The notes beneath the pieces were generated by a model that saw only the letters and a program-made list of their open reading frames with translations, ran no database searches and was not told the origin of the DNA. Below, one piece after another: positions 1-9,400 of a DNA stretch of 64,000 bases (the first letter of the stretch is position 1; each line of letters begins with the position of its first letter). Source of the DNA: Flavobacteriaceae bacterium GSB9 (GTDB lineage Bacteria; Bacteroidota; Bacteroidia; Flavobacteriales; Flavobacteriaceae); the NCBI GenBank assembly GCA_022749295.1, contig CP062007.1, positions 3,402,001-3,466,000 on the forward strand. Direction: 5' to 3'. The translations under genes and the position numbers were made by a program.

Positions 1-1295
1 GTTCGTCGATATTTTTACCGTTTAAAAACCTAGGGCTAATTATCGTCGATGAAGAGCACGAGCAATCGTTTAAACAATTTGATCCTGCTCCACGCTATCA
101 TGCGCGCGACACGGCTGTTGTTTTGGGGAATATGCATCAGGCAAAAGTGCTTTTGGGTTCGGCGACCCCAAGTTTAGAAAGCTATTTTAATGCGAAACAA
201 AACAAGTACGGTTTTGTAGAACTAAACCACCGGTACAACAACGTTATTATGCCCGATATTGAATTGGTGGATATTAAGGATAAACGCAAACGAAAGCAGA
301 TGAAAGGTCATTTTAGTGACCGGTTGTTGGAAGAAATTGCCGAAACTTTAGATTCAGGTCAACAGATTATATTGTTTCAAAACAGGCGTGGGTTTTCGCC
401 TATTGTAGAGTGCAATACTTGTGGGCATTCGCCGCAATGTCCTAATTGCGATGTTAGTTTAACCTACCACCGGTATCGTAGCCAGTTGCGTTGCCATTAT
501 TGTGGCTACGTGATGGCCATGTTGCAAGACTGTATGGCTTGCGGTAGTCAAGAGTTGGATAGCAAAGGGTTTGGTACCGAGCAAATAGAAGAAGAGGTGA
601 AAGTGTTGTTTCCAAAGCACAAAGTGGCCCGAATGGATTTAGATACTACCCGTGGAAAATATGGCTACGAAAAAATTATAACCGCTTTAGAGCAGCAGGA
701 AATCGATATTTTGGTAGGGACACAAATGCTTACCAAAGGTTTGGATTTTAGGAATGTAAAACTGGTAGGCATTATGAATGCTGATAACATGCTGAACTTT
801 CCCGATTTTAGAGCTCACGAGCGTAGCTTTCAGCTTATGGTTCAAGTATCGGGTAGGGCGGGGCGCACCGAAGAACGAGGCAAGGTATTGATACAGACCT
901 ATAATCCGCACCATAATATTTTGCAACAAGTTTCAACCAATAATTATATTGATATGTTTAATGAACAGATGAACGATCGTTATAATTTTAAATATCCACC
1001 AGTTTACAGGCAGATTAAAATTACCCTAAAACATAAAGATTACGATAGGGTTGAAAAGGCTTCGATTTGGTTTGGTAAGTCTTTACGGCAAATTTTTGGC
1101 GATTATGTTTTGGGACCAGAGTCGCCGCCAATTGCAAGAATTAGAAATCAATTCCATAAAAATATATTGGTAAAAATACCTAAGAAGCAGTCTTTACCAA
1201 AAACTAAAGAAGCTATTATTAAAGTAAATAATAGCTTCCAGAGTATAAAAGATTTTCGGTCGGTTAGGTTAGTTCTAAATGTCGATAACTTTTAA
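1..1295 (+). CDS. priA: Primosomal protein N' (PriA helicase), C-terminal part, cut by window edge
   Basis: The reading frame is open from the first base, so this is the 3' part of a longer gene. The first in-frame ATG at 123 is internal. PriA is a superfamily 2 DNA helicase that reloads the replisome at stalled forks. Visible marks are the Walker B box DEEH at bases 48-59, then GSATPS, four CxxC-type cysteine pairs (about 410-550) that bind two zinc ions in the PriA family, VGTQMLTKGLDF, and helicase motif VI QVSGRAGRTEERGK. The C-terminal domain of the family follows and the gene ends at TAA 1293-1295. It converges on the response regulator gene with only 16 bp between the stops. Confidence 0.96.
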   Translation, partial: SSIFLPFKNLGLIIVDEEHEQSFKQFDPAPRYHARDTAVVLGNMHQAKVLLGSATPSLESYFNAKQNKYGFVELNHRYNNVIMPDIELVDIKDKRKRKQMKGHFSDRLLEEIAETLDSGQQIILFQNRRGFSPIVECNTCGHSPQCPNCDVSLTYHRYRSQLRCHYCGYVMAMLQDCMACGSQELDSKGFGTEQIEEEVKVLFPKHKVARMDLDTTRGKYGYEKIITALEQQEIDILVGTQMLTKGLDFRNVKLVGIMNADNMLNFPDFRAHERSFQLMVQVSGRAGRTEERGKVLIQTYNPHHNILQQVSTNNYIDMFNEQMNDRYNFKYPPVYRQIKITLKHKDYDRVEKASIWFGKSLRQIFGDYVLGPESPPIARIRNQFHKNILVKIPKKQSLPKTKEAIIKVNNSFQSIKDFRSVRLVLNVDNF

Positions 1296-1311
1296 AACAA
1301 GAGGTTGGTGA

Positions 1312-2007
1312 TTAAATATTATTTAATGCATCAACCAGCTGGGTTTTTTTGTTTCGACTTAGAGGAATTTCATAAGCGCCAACTTCAACATTTTTACTGT
1401 TAAACCTGTCGATTTTGTCAAGGTTTACAATGTAAGATTTATGTATTCTTAAAAATTTGCCTTCGGGTAATTCGGCTTCAAAAGCTTTCATGGTCGAAAG
1501 AACTACCAAGCTGTTTTCTTCAGTAACCAGCTTTACGTAATCACCAAGGGCTTCAATCCATTTAATGTCCTTAATATATACTTTACGTTTTTTAAGATTA
1601 CTTTTCACAAAAATGTGCTCGCCATCTTCTTCGTTCATGTCTTGGGTCAATCTATGTTGTTCCAAGGCTTTTTCTACGGAAGTGTTAAAGCGTTCTTTTG
1701 TGATGGGCTTGTGCAAGTAATCGGTGGCATCGTAGTTGAATGCTTTAAAAGCATATTCTGTTTTACCGGTTACAAAAATAATTTGAGGTTTGTTGTTTAA
1801 TACGTCTAAAAGTTCAAATCCATTAAGCACTGGCATTTCAATGTCTAAAAAGATAAGGTCTACTTGATGCGTATTTAAACCATTCTTTGTTTCTAGGGCA
1901 CTACTGTACTCTGCAATTAAGTTTAGAGAAGGGTGATTTTCAACTAACTTAACAATAGAGAGACGTTGTATTGCTGAATCGTCTACTACTACACAGTTTA
2001 AAGTCAT
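1312..2007 (-). CDS. LytTR-family response regulator
   Basis: The product has 231 residues. Residues 1-120 form a receiver domain: acidic pair D9-D10, predicted phospho-acceptor D55 in LIFLDIEMP, the T/S position in VTGKTE and the conserved lysine in LHKPI. Residues about 130-230 form a LytTR DNA-binding domain, with FLRIHKSYIVNLDKI and IPLSRNKK as typical signatures. Proteins of this kind (LytR/AlgR type) activate transcription when phosphorylated by a membrane histidine kinase. No kinase gene is adjacent, so its partner is unknown. It is transcribed away from rpsF, with a 209 bp gap to that gene. Confidence 0.93.
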   Translation of the reverse strand: MTLNCVVVDDSAIQRLSIVKLVENHPSLNLIAEYSSALETKNGLNTHQVDLIFLDIEMPVLNGFELLDVLNNKPQIIFVTGKTEYAFKAFNYDATDYLHKPITKERFNTSVEKALEQHRLTQDMNEEDGEHIFVKSNLKKRKVYIKDIKWIEALGDYVKLVTEENSLVVLSTMKAFEAELPEGKFLRIHKSYIVNLDKIDRFNSKNVEVGAYEIPLSRNKKTQLVDALNNI

Positions 2008-2154
2008 AACATTTGTATTATTTCGGTTAAGATATCGACAATAGTACGAATAATTCGGTTAAAAACCAAAAAACATCGTTAAAATACACTTTTTAACAAA
2101 TTTTTAACATTTTTTGAGTGCTGTACTTTAGTGTTTAAAATAGGGCGGATAATG

Positions 2155-2185
2155 TTGTGTAATATATAGAATTTATTTATTTTTG
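2155..2185 (+). promoter_or_regulatory. Putative promoter of the rpsF-rpsR-rplI operon
   Basis: TTG at 2155-2157 and TATTTTTG at 2178-2185 are separated by 20 bp. This fits the Bacteroidota sigma factor consensus (TTG near -33, TAnnTTTG near -7). The ATG of rpsF lies 32 bp downstream. Confidence 0.65.
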
Positions 2186-2216
2186 CAGCCAATTTTTAAC
2201 ATTAAAAACGATTTTT

Positions 2217-2555
2217 ATGAATCATTATGAAACTGTTTTCATCTTAAATCCCGTTTTATCTGAAGAACAGATAAAGGAAACAGTAAAGAAATACGAAGAT
2301 TTTCTTGTTTCTAACGGAGCTAAGATGGTGGCAAAAGAAGATTGGGGGCTAAAAAAGTTGGCTTACCCAATACAGAACAAAAAAAGTGGTTTTTACCATT
2401 TGTTTGAGTACACCGTTGAAGGTGAGGTAATTAATGCCTTGGAATTAGAGTTTAGACGTGATGAGCGCTTTATGCGTTACTTAACTGTAAAGTTAGATAA
2501 GCACGCAGTAGCTTGGGCAGAGAGAAGAAGAGAAAAACTTAAAGTAAAAGCTTAA
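2217..2555 (+). CDS. rpsF: 30S ribosomal protein S6
   Basis: The 112-residue product begins with the S6 signature [12 protein letters not shown] and has the family's alpha/beta fold pattern through [20 protein letters not shown]6 binds 16S rRNA with S18 in the platform of the small subunit. It is the first gene of a three-gene ribosomal operon and is followed after 2 bp by rpsR. As expected in Bacteroidota, no ssb or priB gene sits between rpsF and rpsR. Confidence 0.98.
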   Translation: MNHYETVFILNPVLSEEQIKETVKKYEDFLVSNGAKMVAKEDWGLKKLAYPIQNKKSGFYHLFEYTVEGEVINALELEFRRDERFMRYLTVKLDKHAVAWAERRREKLKVKA

Positions 2556-2557
2556 TT

Positions 2558-2854
2558 ATGTCATCAATAGAACAACAATCAAAAGGTAAAAAGGACGGAG
2601 AAATTAGATATTTAACGCCTTTAAATATTGAAACTACTAAGCAAAAAAAATACTGTCGTTTCAAAAAATCTGGAATTAAATATGTGGATTACAAAGATCC
2701 AGATTTCTTATTGAAGTTTGTAAACGAGCAGGGTAAAATTTTACCACGTCGTTTAACAGGAACTTCACTAAAGTATCAAAGAAAAGTGTCTGTTGCCGTA
2801 AAAAGAGCACGCCACTTAGCTTTAATGCCGTACGTAGCAGATTTATTAAAATAA
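2558..2854 (+). CDS. rpsR: 30S ribosomal protein S18
   Basis: The product has 98 residues. The C-terminal S18 core is clear: [19 protein letters not shown], then [20 protein letters not shown] and [10 protein letters not shown]. The lysine-rich N-terminal extension of about 30 residues is longer than in E. coli S18 and is common in Bacteroidota. S18 pairs with S6 on 16S rRNA. The gene lies between rpsF (2 bp) and rplI (13 bp). Confidence 0.98.
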   Translation: MSSIEQQSKGKKDGEIRYLTPLNIETTKQKKYCRFKKSGIKYVDYKDPDFLLKFVNEQGKILPRRLTGTSLKYQRKVSVAVKRARHLALMPYVADLLK

Positions 2855-2867
2855 AATACACATAACG

Positions 2868-3329
2868 ATGGAACTTATATTAAAACAAGACGTTGAAAAT
2901 TTAGGATTTAAAGACGATGTTGTAACAGTTAAGAGCGGTTATGGTAGAAATTTTTTAATTCCTCAAGGTCAAGCCATTTTGGCTACACCTTCTGCTAAAA
3001 AAGTATTGGCAGAAAACTTAAAACAAAGAGCTTTTAAAGACAAAAAATTAATAGAAGACGCTAACAAAACAGCCGAAGCTATTAAAGGATTGGATATTAA
3101 AATTACAGCAAAAGCTACCGAAGGAGCAACGGCTGGTGATAAATTATTTGGATCTGTAACCAAAGCCGATTTGGTTGAAGCTTTTGAAAAGGCAGGACAT
3201 ACAGTAGACAAAAAATTTGTAACCATTACTGGAGGGAACATCAAACGTTTAGGGCAGTACAATGCTGTTGTACGTTTGCACAGAGAAGTGATTTTCGATT
3301 TCCCTTTTGAGGTTATCGCACAGGCTTAA
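2868..3329 (+). CDS. rplI: 50S ribosomal protein L9
   Basis: The 153-residue product shows the L9 N-terminal domain, MELILKQDVENLGFKDDVV and VKSGYGRNFLIPQGQA, which binds 23S rRNA. A charged connecting helix (about residues 40-75) and the C-terminal domain ending in HREVIFDFPFEVIAQ follow. Length is normal for the family. It is the last gene of the rpsF operon and a hairpin terminator follows 20 bp after the stop. Confidence 0.98.
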   Translation: MELILKQDVENLGFKDDVVTVKSGYGRNFLIPQGQAILATPSAKKVLAENLKQRAFKDKKLIEDANKTAEAIKGLDIKITAKATEGATAGDKLFGSVTKADLVEAFEKAGHTVDKKFVTITGGNIKRLGQYNAVVRLHREVIFDFPFEVIAQA

Positions 3330-3348
3330 TTGAGCTGAAATAAAATAG

Positions 3349-3377
3349 AAAGCCTCAACATTGTTGGGGCTTTTTTT
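3349..3377 (+). terminator. Rho-independent terminator after rplI
   Basis: AAAGCCTCAA and TTGGGGCTTT form a stem around a 5-base loop, with one G-U pair, and run into seven T's. It ends the ribosomal operon 15 bp before the next ATG at 3392. Confidence 0.85.
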
Positions 3378-3391
3378 ATGACATTATAAAA

Positions 3392-3862
3392 ATGAAATAC
3401 AGAAGACTCACAAAAGAACAGTTTGAAGAATTACATCAAGAATTTATCAATTTCTTAGCAACGCAATCTATTACGCACGACGAATGGACCAATCTAAAAG
3501 CTAACAAACCAGAGTTGGCCGAAACAGAATTGGACGTTTTTAGCGATTTGGTTTGGGAAGGTGTTTTAAACCAAGCGAAATATTTAGAGCATTTTGCGCC
3601 CCAGCATATGTATCTGTTTAATTTAGATGAAGATAAAATGCACGCCATTGTGGTTAATGTGAAGAATGACGATATCGATATAACCACACAAGAAGGATAT
3701 GATTGGCTACGGGAAAATTTAATGGATGAAAGTGTTGAGTTTTTACAGGCCGATAAAGAATATTCTGAAGATAAAAATGCCGATAAATTTAACATGATTG
3801 AGCAAGGCGCTGTCATAACCAAAGGTGAATTGTATCAATATTTTTATAAGCTTATAAATTAA
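3392..3862 (+). CDS. Uncharacterised flavobacterial protein (DUF6495-like)
   Basis: The 156-residue acidic cytoplasmic protein has no signal peptide or membrane segment. I recognise it only as a small protein often found behind rplI in flavobacteria, probably the family called DUF6495. That name is from memory and not tested. It is rich in aromatic and acidic residues, for example FINFLATQSITHDEW and LEHFAPQHMYLFN, and appears alpha-helical. A terminator between rplI and its start suggests it is transcribed on its own or by read-through. The function is unknown. Confidence 0.75.
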   Translation: MKYRRLTKEQFEELHQEFINFLATQSITHDEWTNLKANKPELAETELDVFSDLVWEGVLNQAKYLEHFAPQHMYLFNLDEDKMHAIVVNVKNDDIDITTQEGYDWLRENLMDESVEFLQADKEYSEDKNADKFNMIEQGAVITKGELYQYFYKLIN

Positions 3863-3864
3863 CG

Positions 3865-4085
3865 TCATAGCGAGGAGCGCATGCGACGCGCCTATGAGTT
3901 TATCGGTTGCTTGCCTATTTCAATGAAAAGATTGCCGTGCTTTTTTTCGTTAAAAAGCTCGCAATAACATCTTCATTAATTATTTTTGCAGAAACATTGT
4001 CATTCCTGCGCAGGCAGGAATCCACTTTAAATTTTATAATCAAAAAATGATACCGCTGGAGTCATCTTGAGCGGAGTTGAAAGAC
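3865..4085. repeat. Cluster of short dispersed palindromic elements
   Basis: This 230 bp gap holds three short hairpin-like elements. One is ATTGC...GCAAT at 3931-3965 with an inner GCTTTTT/AAAAAGC match. The second is ATTCCTGC GCAG GCAGGAAT at 4002-4021, a perfect 8 bp stem. The third is a GTCATCTTGAGCGGAGTTG element around 4059-4077. A relative of the first lies at 47929-47954. From memory, such elements recur between genes in flavobacterial genomes. They code for nothing visible. Confidence 0.6.
3981..3988 (+). promoter_or_regulatory. Possible -7 box for hisS
   Basis: TATTTTTG matches the Bacteroidota -7 consensus TAnnTTTG about 108 bp before the hisS ATG. I see no good TTG at the -33 position. 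If this is the promoter, the palindrome at 4002-4021 would lie in the 5' leader. Confidence 0.35.
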
Positions 4086-4095
4086 AGCACATATT

Positions 4096-5472
4096 ATGGC
4101 CCAAAAACCAAGCATCCCAAAAGGTACCCGCGATTTTAATCCGGAGCAAGTAGCGAAAAGGAATTATATTTTTAACACCATTCGTGGTGCATTTGAAACT
4201 TTCGGGTTTCAGCCTATTGAAACGCCCAGTTTTGAAAACTCAGATACCTTAATGGGAAAATATGGTGATGAAGGTGATAGGTTGATTTTTAAGATTCTAA
4301 ATTCTGGGGATTATTTGGCTAAAGCTGATAATGATGCTTACAATACAAAGGATTCAAATAAATTAACATCATCTATCTCCGAAAAAGCCCTCCGTTACGA
4401 CCTTACTGTGCCTTTTGCCAGGTACGTGGTGCAACATCAAAACGAGATTGAATTCCCGTTTAAGCGGTATCAAATTCAACCAGTTTGGCGAGCCGATAGA
4501 CCTCAAAAAGGTCGCTTTAGAGAGTTTTATCAATGCGATGCCGATGTGGTTGGGAGCGATTCTTTATGGCAGGAAGTGGAATTCATTCAATTATACGATA
4601 CCGTTTTTTCAGCTTTAAAACTGGAGGGAGCTACCATAAAAATCAACAACCGAAAAATTTTATCGGGCATTGCAGAAGTAATCGGTGCATCCGATAAATT
4701 AATTGATTTTACCGTGGCGCTTGATAAACTCGATAAAATAGGTGAGGATAAGGTGAAAGAAGAGATGCGTTCAAAAGGTATTTCAGAATCGGGTATTTCA
4801 AAATTACAGCCGTTATTCACATTGTCGGGGAGTTTTGAGTCACAAATTGAAAGCTTAAAAGGTATTTTAAACACTTCTGAAGAAGGTAAAAAGGGTATTG
4901 AGGAACTAACTTTTATTAATAAAGCCATTTCAGAATTAGGCTTGACAACAGCTTTACTGCAATTAGACGTTACCTTAGCTCGTGGCTTAAATTATTATAC
5001 TGGTGCCATTTTTGAAGTAGCTGCACCTAAGACAGTAAAAATGGGTTCGATAGGCGGTGGTGGACGTTACGATGATTTGACTGGTGTTTTTGGAATGAAA
5101 AACGTGAGTGGGGTAGGCATTAGTTTTGGTTTGGACCGTATTTATTTGGTGCTTGAGGAGTTGGGCTTATTTCCGGAAACCGTAAATAGAAATGTTGAGG
5201 TTTTGTTTATCAATTTTGGTGAACAGGAAGCTTTATTTAGTTTAAAAGCCATTAAGCAATTGCGCCAGCAAGGTGTTAATGCTGAGTTGTACCCAGATGC
5301 GGCCAAAATGAAAAAACAAATGAATCATGCCAACAAGCGTAATATCCCATTTGTGGTGATTGTGGGCGAAGAGGAGGTTAATTCAAATACCTATGCCTTG
5401 AAAAATATGGCTACCGGATCTCAAGAAAAAGTATCGTTAGAAACATTAGTGGCTACCATAAAAAAATCCTGA
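4096..5472 (+). CDS. hisS: Histidyl-tRNA synthetase
   Basis: This 458-residue class II aminoacyl-tRNA synthetase charges tRNA-His with histidine. Visible marks are the N-terminal [10 protein letters not shown], motif 2 ([20 protein letters not shown]), the histidine-A loop [13 protein letters not shown], the glycine-rich [12 protein letters not shown] and motif 3 in [10 protein letters not shown]. The C-terminal anticodon-binding domain starts near residue 365 ([10 protein letters not shown]). Length and order are normal. The TGA stop lies within the 5' arm of its own terminator hairpin. Confidence 0.98.
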   Translation: MAQKPSIPKGTRDFNPEQVAKRNYIFNTIRGAFETFGFQPIETPSFENSDTLMGKYGDEGDRLIFKILNSGDYLAKADNDAYNTKDSNKLTSSISEKALRYDLTVPFARYVVQHQNEIEFPFKRYQIQPVWRADRPQKGRFREFYQCDADVVGSDSLWQEVEFIQLYDTVFSALKLEGATIKINNRKILSGIAEVIGASDKLIDFTVALDKLDKIGEDKVKEEMRSKGISESGISKLQPLFTLSGSFESQIESLKGILNTSEEGKKGIEELTFINKAISELGLTTALLQLDVTLARGLNYYTGAIFEVAAPKTVKMGSIGGGGRYDDLTGVFGMKNVSGVGISFGLDRIYLVLEELGLFPETVNRNVEVLFINFGEQEALFSLKAIKQLRQQGVNAELYPDAAKMKKQMNHANKRNIPFVVIVGEEEVNSNTYALKNMATGSQEKVSLETLVATIKKS

Positions 5473-5493
5473 ATTTGGTTCAGGACTTTTTTA
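5461..5493 (+). terminator. Rho-independent terminator of hisS
   Basis: TCCTGAA (5467-5473) pairs with TTCAGGA (5479-5485) around TTTGG. It is preceded by six A's and followed by ACTTTTTT. The stop codon of hisS is inside the left arm. Confidence 0.88.
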
Positions 5494-5512
5494 AGTTAAT
5501 ATCTTGGATTTT

Positions 5513-6301
5513 TTATAGCAGTAATATTTGTTTGGTTATTTGGCCTAACTCAGTTTCTACAGTTACAAAAATTCGATTTGTAGATATTTGTTGAACCGGA
5601 ATTTTTGTACGGTTGCTATTTACATTTTTAATGGTGTGAAGCTTTTGCCCCAGACTGTTGGAAATATTAATATCGCTTATTTTTACACCATTATTGGTGT
5701 CAATAAGAAGTTCTTTAAAGTTTCTTAAGTATTGTATTTTAGTATTTCTTAATATAGCGTCAGTTGTAGATAAGTTTTTGTTAGCCACATCATTGGTGGT
5801 GTTGGCTTTAAAAGCAATGTAAAATCTATCTAAATATTCACCTTTTTCAAATGCATTAGAGTAACTAGCATTGTTAATATTGGTATAGGTGTTCAGAAGT
5901 GCGTCAAAGACGTATACATTAATTGGATTTTCAAAACCTGTAGTCGTATCTAAATCGATTTTTATATCACCACTATTTCCCAAGAAAAGGCCTAACGGAT
6001 ATTTCTTTGTGTCGTCAAAGCTTCCAACACCCTGAATAACATAGCGTTTGTCTTCTATAATCCAGTTTAAATCATCAGGAAAAGAGTCGATATTAAGAGC
6101 ATCATAGCCATAATCGACCCCATCTGTTGCGGTGTCATCAAGGGTAAACCCTAGTAATAAATGTCTAACATAACCGTTAGGCATTGTAAAATCAATCCGC
6201 ACTCTTTGTATGTTGTCAGCCAAAACATCAGAACTGCTTGTTAAGCAGAATGTAATAACTAAACATAGAGTTATTAGTTTAAAATTTATTTTAGGTAGCA
6301 T
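5513..6301 (-). CDS. Secreted protein paralogous to the C-terminal end of the adjacent giant surface protein
   Basis: The 262-residue product has a signal peptide at residues 1-28 (hydrophobic stretch, cleavage after SSDVLA). The body aligns by eye with residues about 4315-4546 of the 4546-residue protein encoded upstream. Both have a (R)VRIDF/LRINF start, LLLGF, DGxDYGYDA, a GxGxFD segment, LGLFL, YVFDALL/YVYDALL, and the FYIAFK end. The C-terminal 70 residues resemble a type IX secretion (type A) sorting domain, with NSLGQKLHTIKN matching NVLGQTVKSWEA. It lies 179 bp downstream of the giant gene in the same direction, behind a terminator. Function unknown; perhaps a surface anchor or accessory partner of the giant protein. 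Confidence 0.85.
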   Translation of the reverse strand: MLPKINFKLITLCLVITFCLTSSSDVLADNIQRVRIDFTMPNGYVRHLLLGFTLDDTATDGVDYGYDALNIDSFPDDLNWIIEDKRYVIQGVGSFDDTKKYPLGLFLGNSGDIKIDLDTTTGFENPINVYVFDALLNTYTNINNASYSNAFEKGEYLDRFYIAFKANTTNDVANKNLSTTDAILRNTKIQYLRNFKELLIDTNNGVKISDINISNSLGQKLHTIKNVNSNRTKIPVQQISTNRIFVTVETELGQITKQILLL

Positions 6302-6426
6302 GGGTTAAGGTTTTAAGATTTGGTTTTCTTATTGCTAAGATAAATTTTAAACACCAAAAAACCTATGAAATACTTAAAAAATCGACGAAAGGTATTTTAT
6401 GTAAGTGAATATTTAGGTTTAAAAAC

Positions 6427-6465
6427 AAAAAGAAGGGCGACTTTATAAAGTCACCCTTCTTTTTT
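6427..6465 (-). terminator. Terminator of the giant surface-protein gene
   Basis: AGAAGGG/CCCTTCT and GACTTTA/TAAAGTC arms form a 14 bp stem with one mismatch. On the minus strand it is followed by TTTTTGTTTTT. It lies 16 bp beyond the stop of the giant gene and before the 262-residue gene. The plus-strand side also ends in T's, so it could work in both directions. Confidence 0.85.
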
Positions 6466-6480
6466 GTGTTCTTTTAATTT

Positions 6481-9400
6481 TTATTGATTTATAATAATTT
6501 TCTTGCTAGTGGTTCCTTCAGAAGTTATAATTTTTACTATGTAGTTACCTTCGCTTATGTTGAATACAGGAATATTAATGTTGTTAGAATCAAGAGCTAT
6601 ATTGGTGGCCTCCCAAGATTTAACAGTTTGTCCCAATACATTAATTAGATATACCTGTTTTACATTTAAACGATTAGGGGTTTTAATGTTTATTATGTGG
6701 TTATTATGTAAATAATTTACAGAAACCTGATTTATAGCTGCATCATCATCAATCGATAATGCGTGTTCTTTTTTGAAGGCAATGTAAAACCTATTGGTAT
6801 AGTCCCCTGAATCTAAATCAATTGAGAAACTTAAATTATTTATTCTGGTGTAAGTTCCTAATAGGGCATCATATACATAAACTTTAGTGTTTGGGTCAAA
6901 GTTTTCCAAACTAGCTAAAGAAATTTCTATAGTCCCGTTTTTGCTCAAAAATAAACCAAGCTCACATTGTTTGTTTTCATCAAACGTTCCAAGGCCTTGT
7001 ATTTCGAAAGATTTATTGTCAATACGCCAAACCAAATCGTTGGGTAATGTATTGTATTTTGGAGCGTCATAACCATAATCGATGCCATCGCCAGCAGAGC
7101 CATTGCTAACAAAGCCAAGAAGTAATTGCCTCATCGCTCCCTCAGGTGTTTTAAAATTAATTCGTAGGCGTTTTATTGCATCCGTTTGTTTTTTGTCGTT
7201 TTTAGCTTTAGGATTACTTGACTTAAAGAACACAGAGCCCGAGTTATCTGAGCTAACGGCTTCCCGTTGGAAAACACGTTGGTTGTTGTTAAAAACGATT
7301 TGCCCTCCAACTCCAGTACCGTAAGCTGTTGATGTAGCAGAAACAAAAAAGCCTTGCCCCACCGGAATATAACGTTCAGGGATTTTGGTTCCCTCGCCAC
7401 CAATAATAACATAACCTTCTGCTGTTGGAGGAGGAGTTGTTGCTGCAATACCACCAATAAAATTTAAAACAGCGTAGCCTCCTAAGTAGTCTCTTAAAAC
7501 GTGGGTGTTGTTACCTGGATAGTGTTCCCAAAAGTATAATGCCCCAGTAATAGTGCCGGCATTGTCAATAAGAAACTGATTAGCATCAATTGCTGATGGA
7601 TATGGATTACCAATCAAGGCATCATAGCCAGGGTTTAATGGTGTGGTAATGGTTCCATTATTTGGCTTTCCAATAAACACATAGTTTTGGGTGCCTAAAG
7701 TGTATGGTATGTAATTTTTACCACTACCTTTCATGGTATATCCAAGCCCGGCAGCAAAGGTGCTGCTGTTACCTAGCCTTCTCCAAGCAGCATAAGTATT
7801 TGTGGTATGATTTTCGTAAGAATAAAGCCAACGTGTGCTCAGCGTTATTGGAGATGTACTTGGAGGGGTTTTAGCACTGGTCCATTGAATGTTTAAAGGT
7901 GCAGATGAGTTTGTGCCATCTCTCATAACACTATTAATATTTCTAGGGTTGTTGTTGGTACCCGTTACCTGTGGCCCAACAGGTAAGCCCCAGTAATTGT
8001 AGTTGTAAGGGTTGTTCGTACCTTGTTGGTCGCGTTCTATGTACCCACTACTATTTACGTCTAAAATACTTTCATTAAACTGTACTGTTGGGTTTCCAGA
8101 GCTATTGTAGCGTTTTTGAACTAATTGTGATTCTCCTACAAGATCAATTTGTCCATCTAATTTTAAATAATGGGTAACCCAAAGCCCGGTTCCTGGGGTG
8201 TTTTCATCTTGCGTCCCAGGGCTAGTAATAGTTAATTCATTAGATTCAACTAGTAGCCCAAGTAGTGTTATATCTTCAGACTCCGATACAAGATTATGAC
8301 TTGTTCGTGCAATGTTCCAGTCTATTGTAGTGCCATGTTCTGTACTGTTTGGGATATGCCATACATTGCCATGGGTCCAAGTATTACTGTTGTTCCAATT
8401 GCCATTTTGTTTGGTAGTGTATGGTATAGGTGCATTTTCGGTTTGATTTGTAAAAATATTACGCAAACGACCAGTAACTCCCTTGTATGCCGTTAAATAA
8501 CCACAATCCACAGCCATGCGGTAGTAGCCTTCTAGATTAGCCCAAGTGAGAAGGTTTTCTTCTGTGCCATCTTGATCTGTGTCTGGGCCGTATATTTTAG
8601 TAGGAATGACTTCTCCTTGTACATTACCTCCAAACTCCTTGATTTCCTGATTCATCATTTGTCTGATATGTTGTACATCTAGTGATTTATTCCAAATTCT
8701 AAACTCATCTACCCAACCATGGTAATAATCCACAGGGTCTCCAGGGGGATTTTGATCCATTGCGCCTAAAATAGCTTCAATATTGTTAGGGGTTAAATCA
8801 GGGGCGCTTCCTGGTATTGTGCCCGAAAGAACACCATCAACATAAATGTTATATTCGCTACCGTCAAATGTTACGGCAATGTGATACCATCTATTATTGT
8901 TAATGGTATTTGAAGATGGTAGAGAGCCGCTATCTCCAGCATTGTACCAACTAAAAGTTGGGGTGCTGCCATTCAAACTTAATGAATAACCACTGGTATT
9001 AACGTTAGCATCTTTTCTAGAGAAAATAACTTGAGAGCCATTAACATCTTCAGGTTTTAACCAAGCTTCAATACTAAATGGAGAATTTAAATTGTAGTTG
9101 TTTTTGAACGTAACATAGTCGTCAATACCATCAAAGTCTATATTGTTACAGTTATTGATTTCTACAGTTACCTCATCATAACATGCATTAGCATCATTTA
9201 GGGTCCATCTTAAAACATATGTTCCAGATTCTCCTGTGAACGTAGCATTTGGATCGGTGTTACTCGAGAATGTTGCTGAAGATCCGCAAGCACTTGAAGG
9301 TGCAGACTGTACAGACCAAGTACCGGTTACACCTGTGCCAGGGTAATCAGTCTCACCAGCACTTACATCAGGTACTTTGTAATTACCTGTGCCCGGACTA

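Noticed and set aside
123-125. ATG as start of the priA gene
   Set aside because: The frame is open to base 3 and the DEEH helicase box lies upstream, so the gene begins outside the window.
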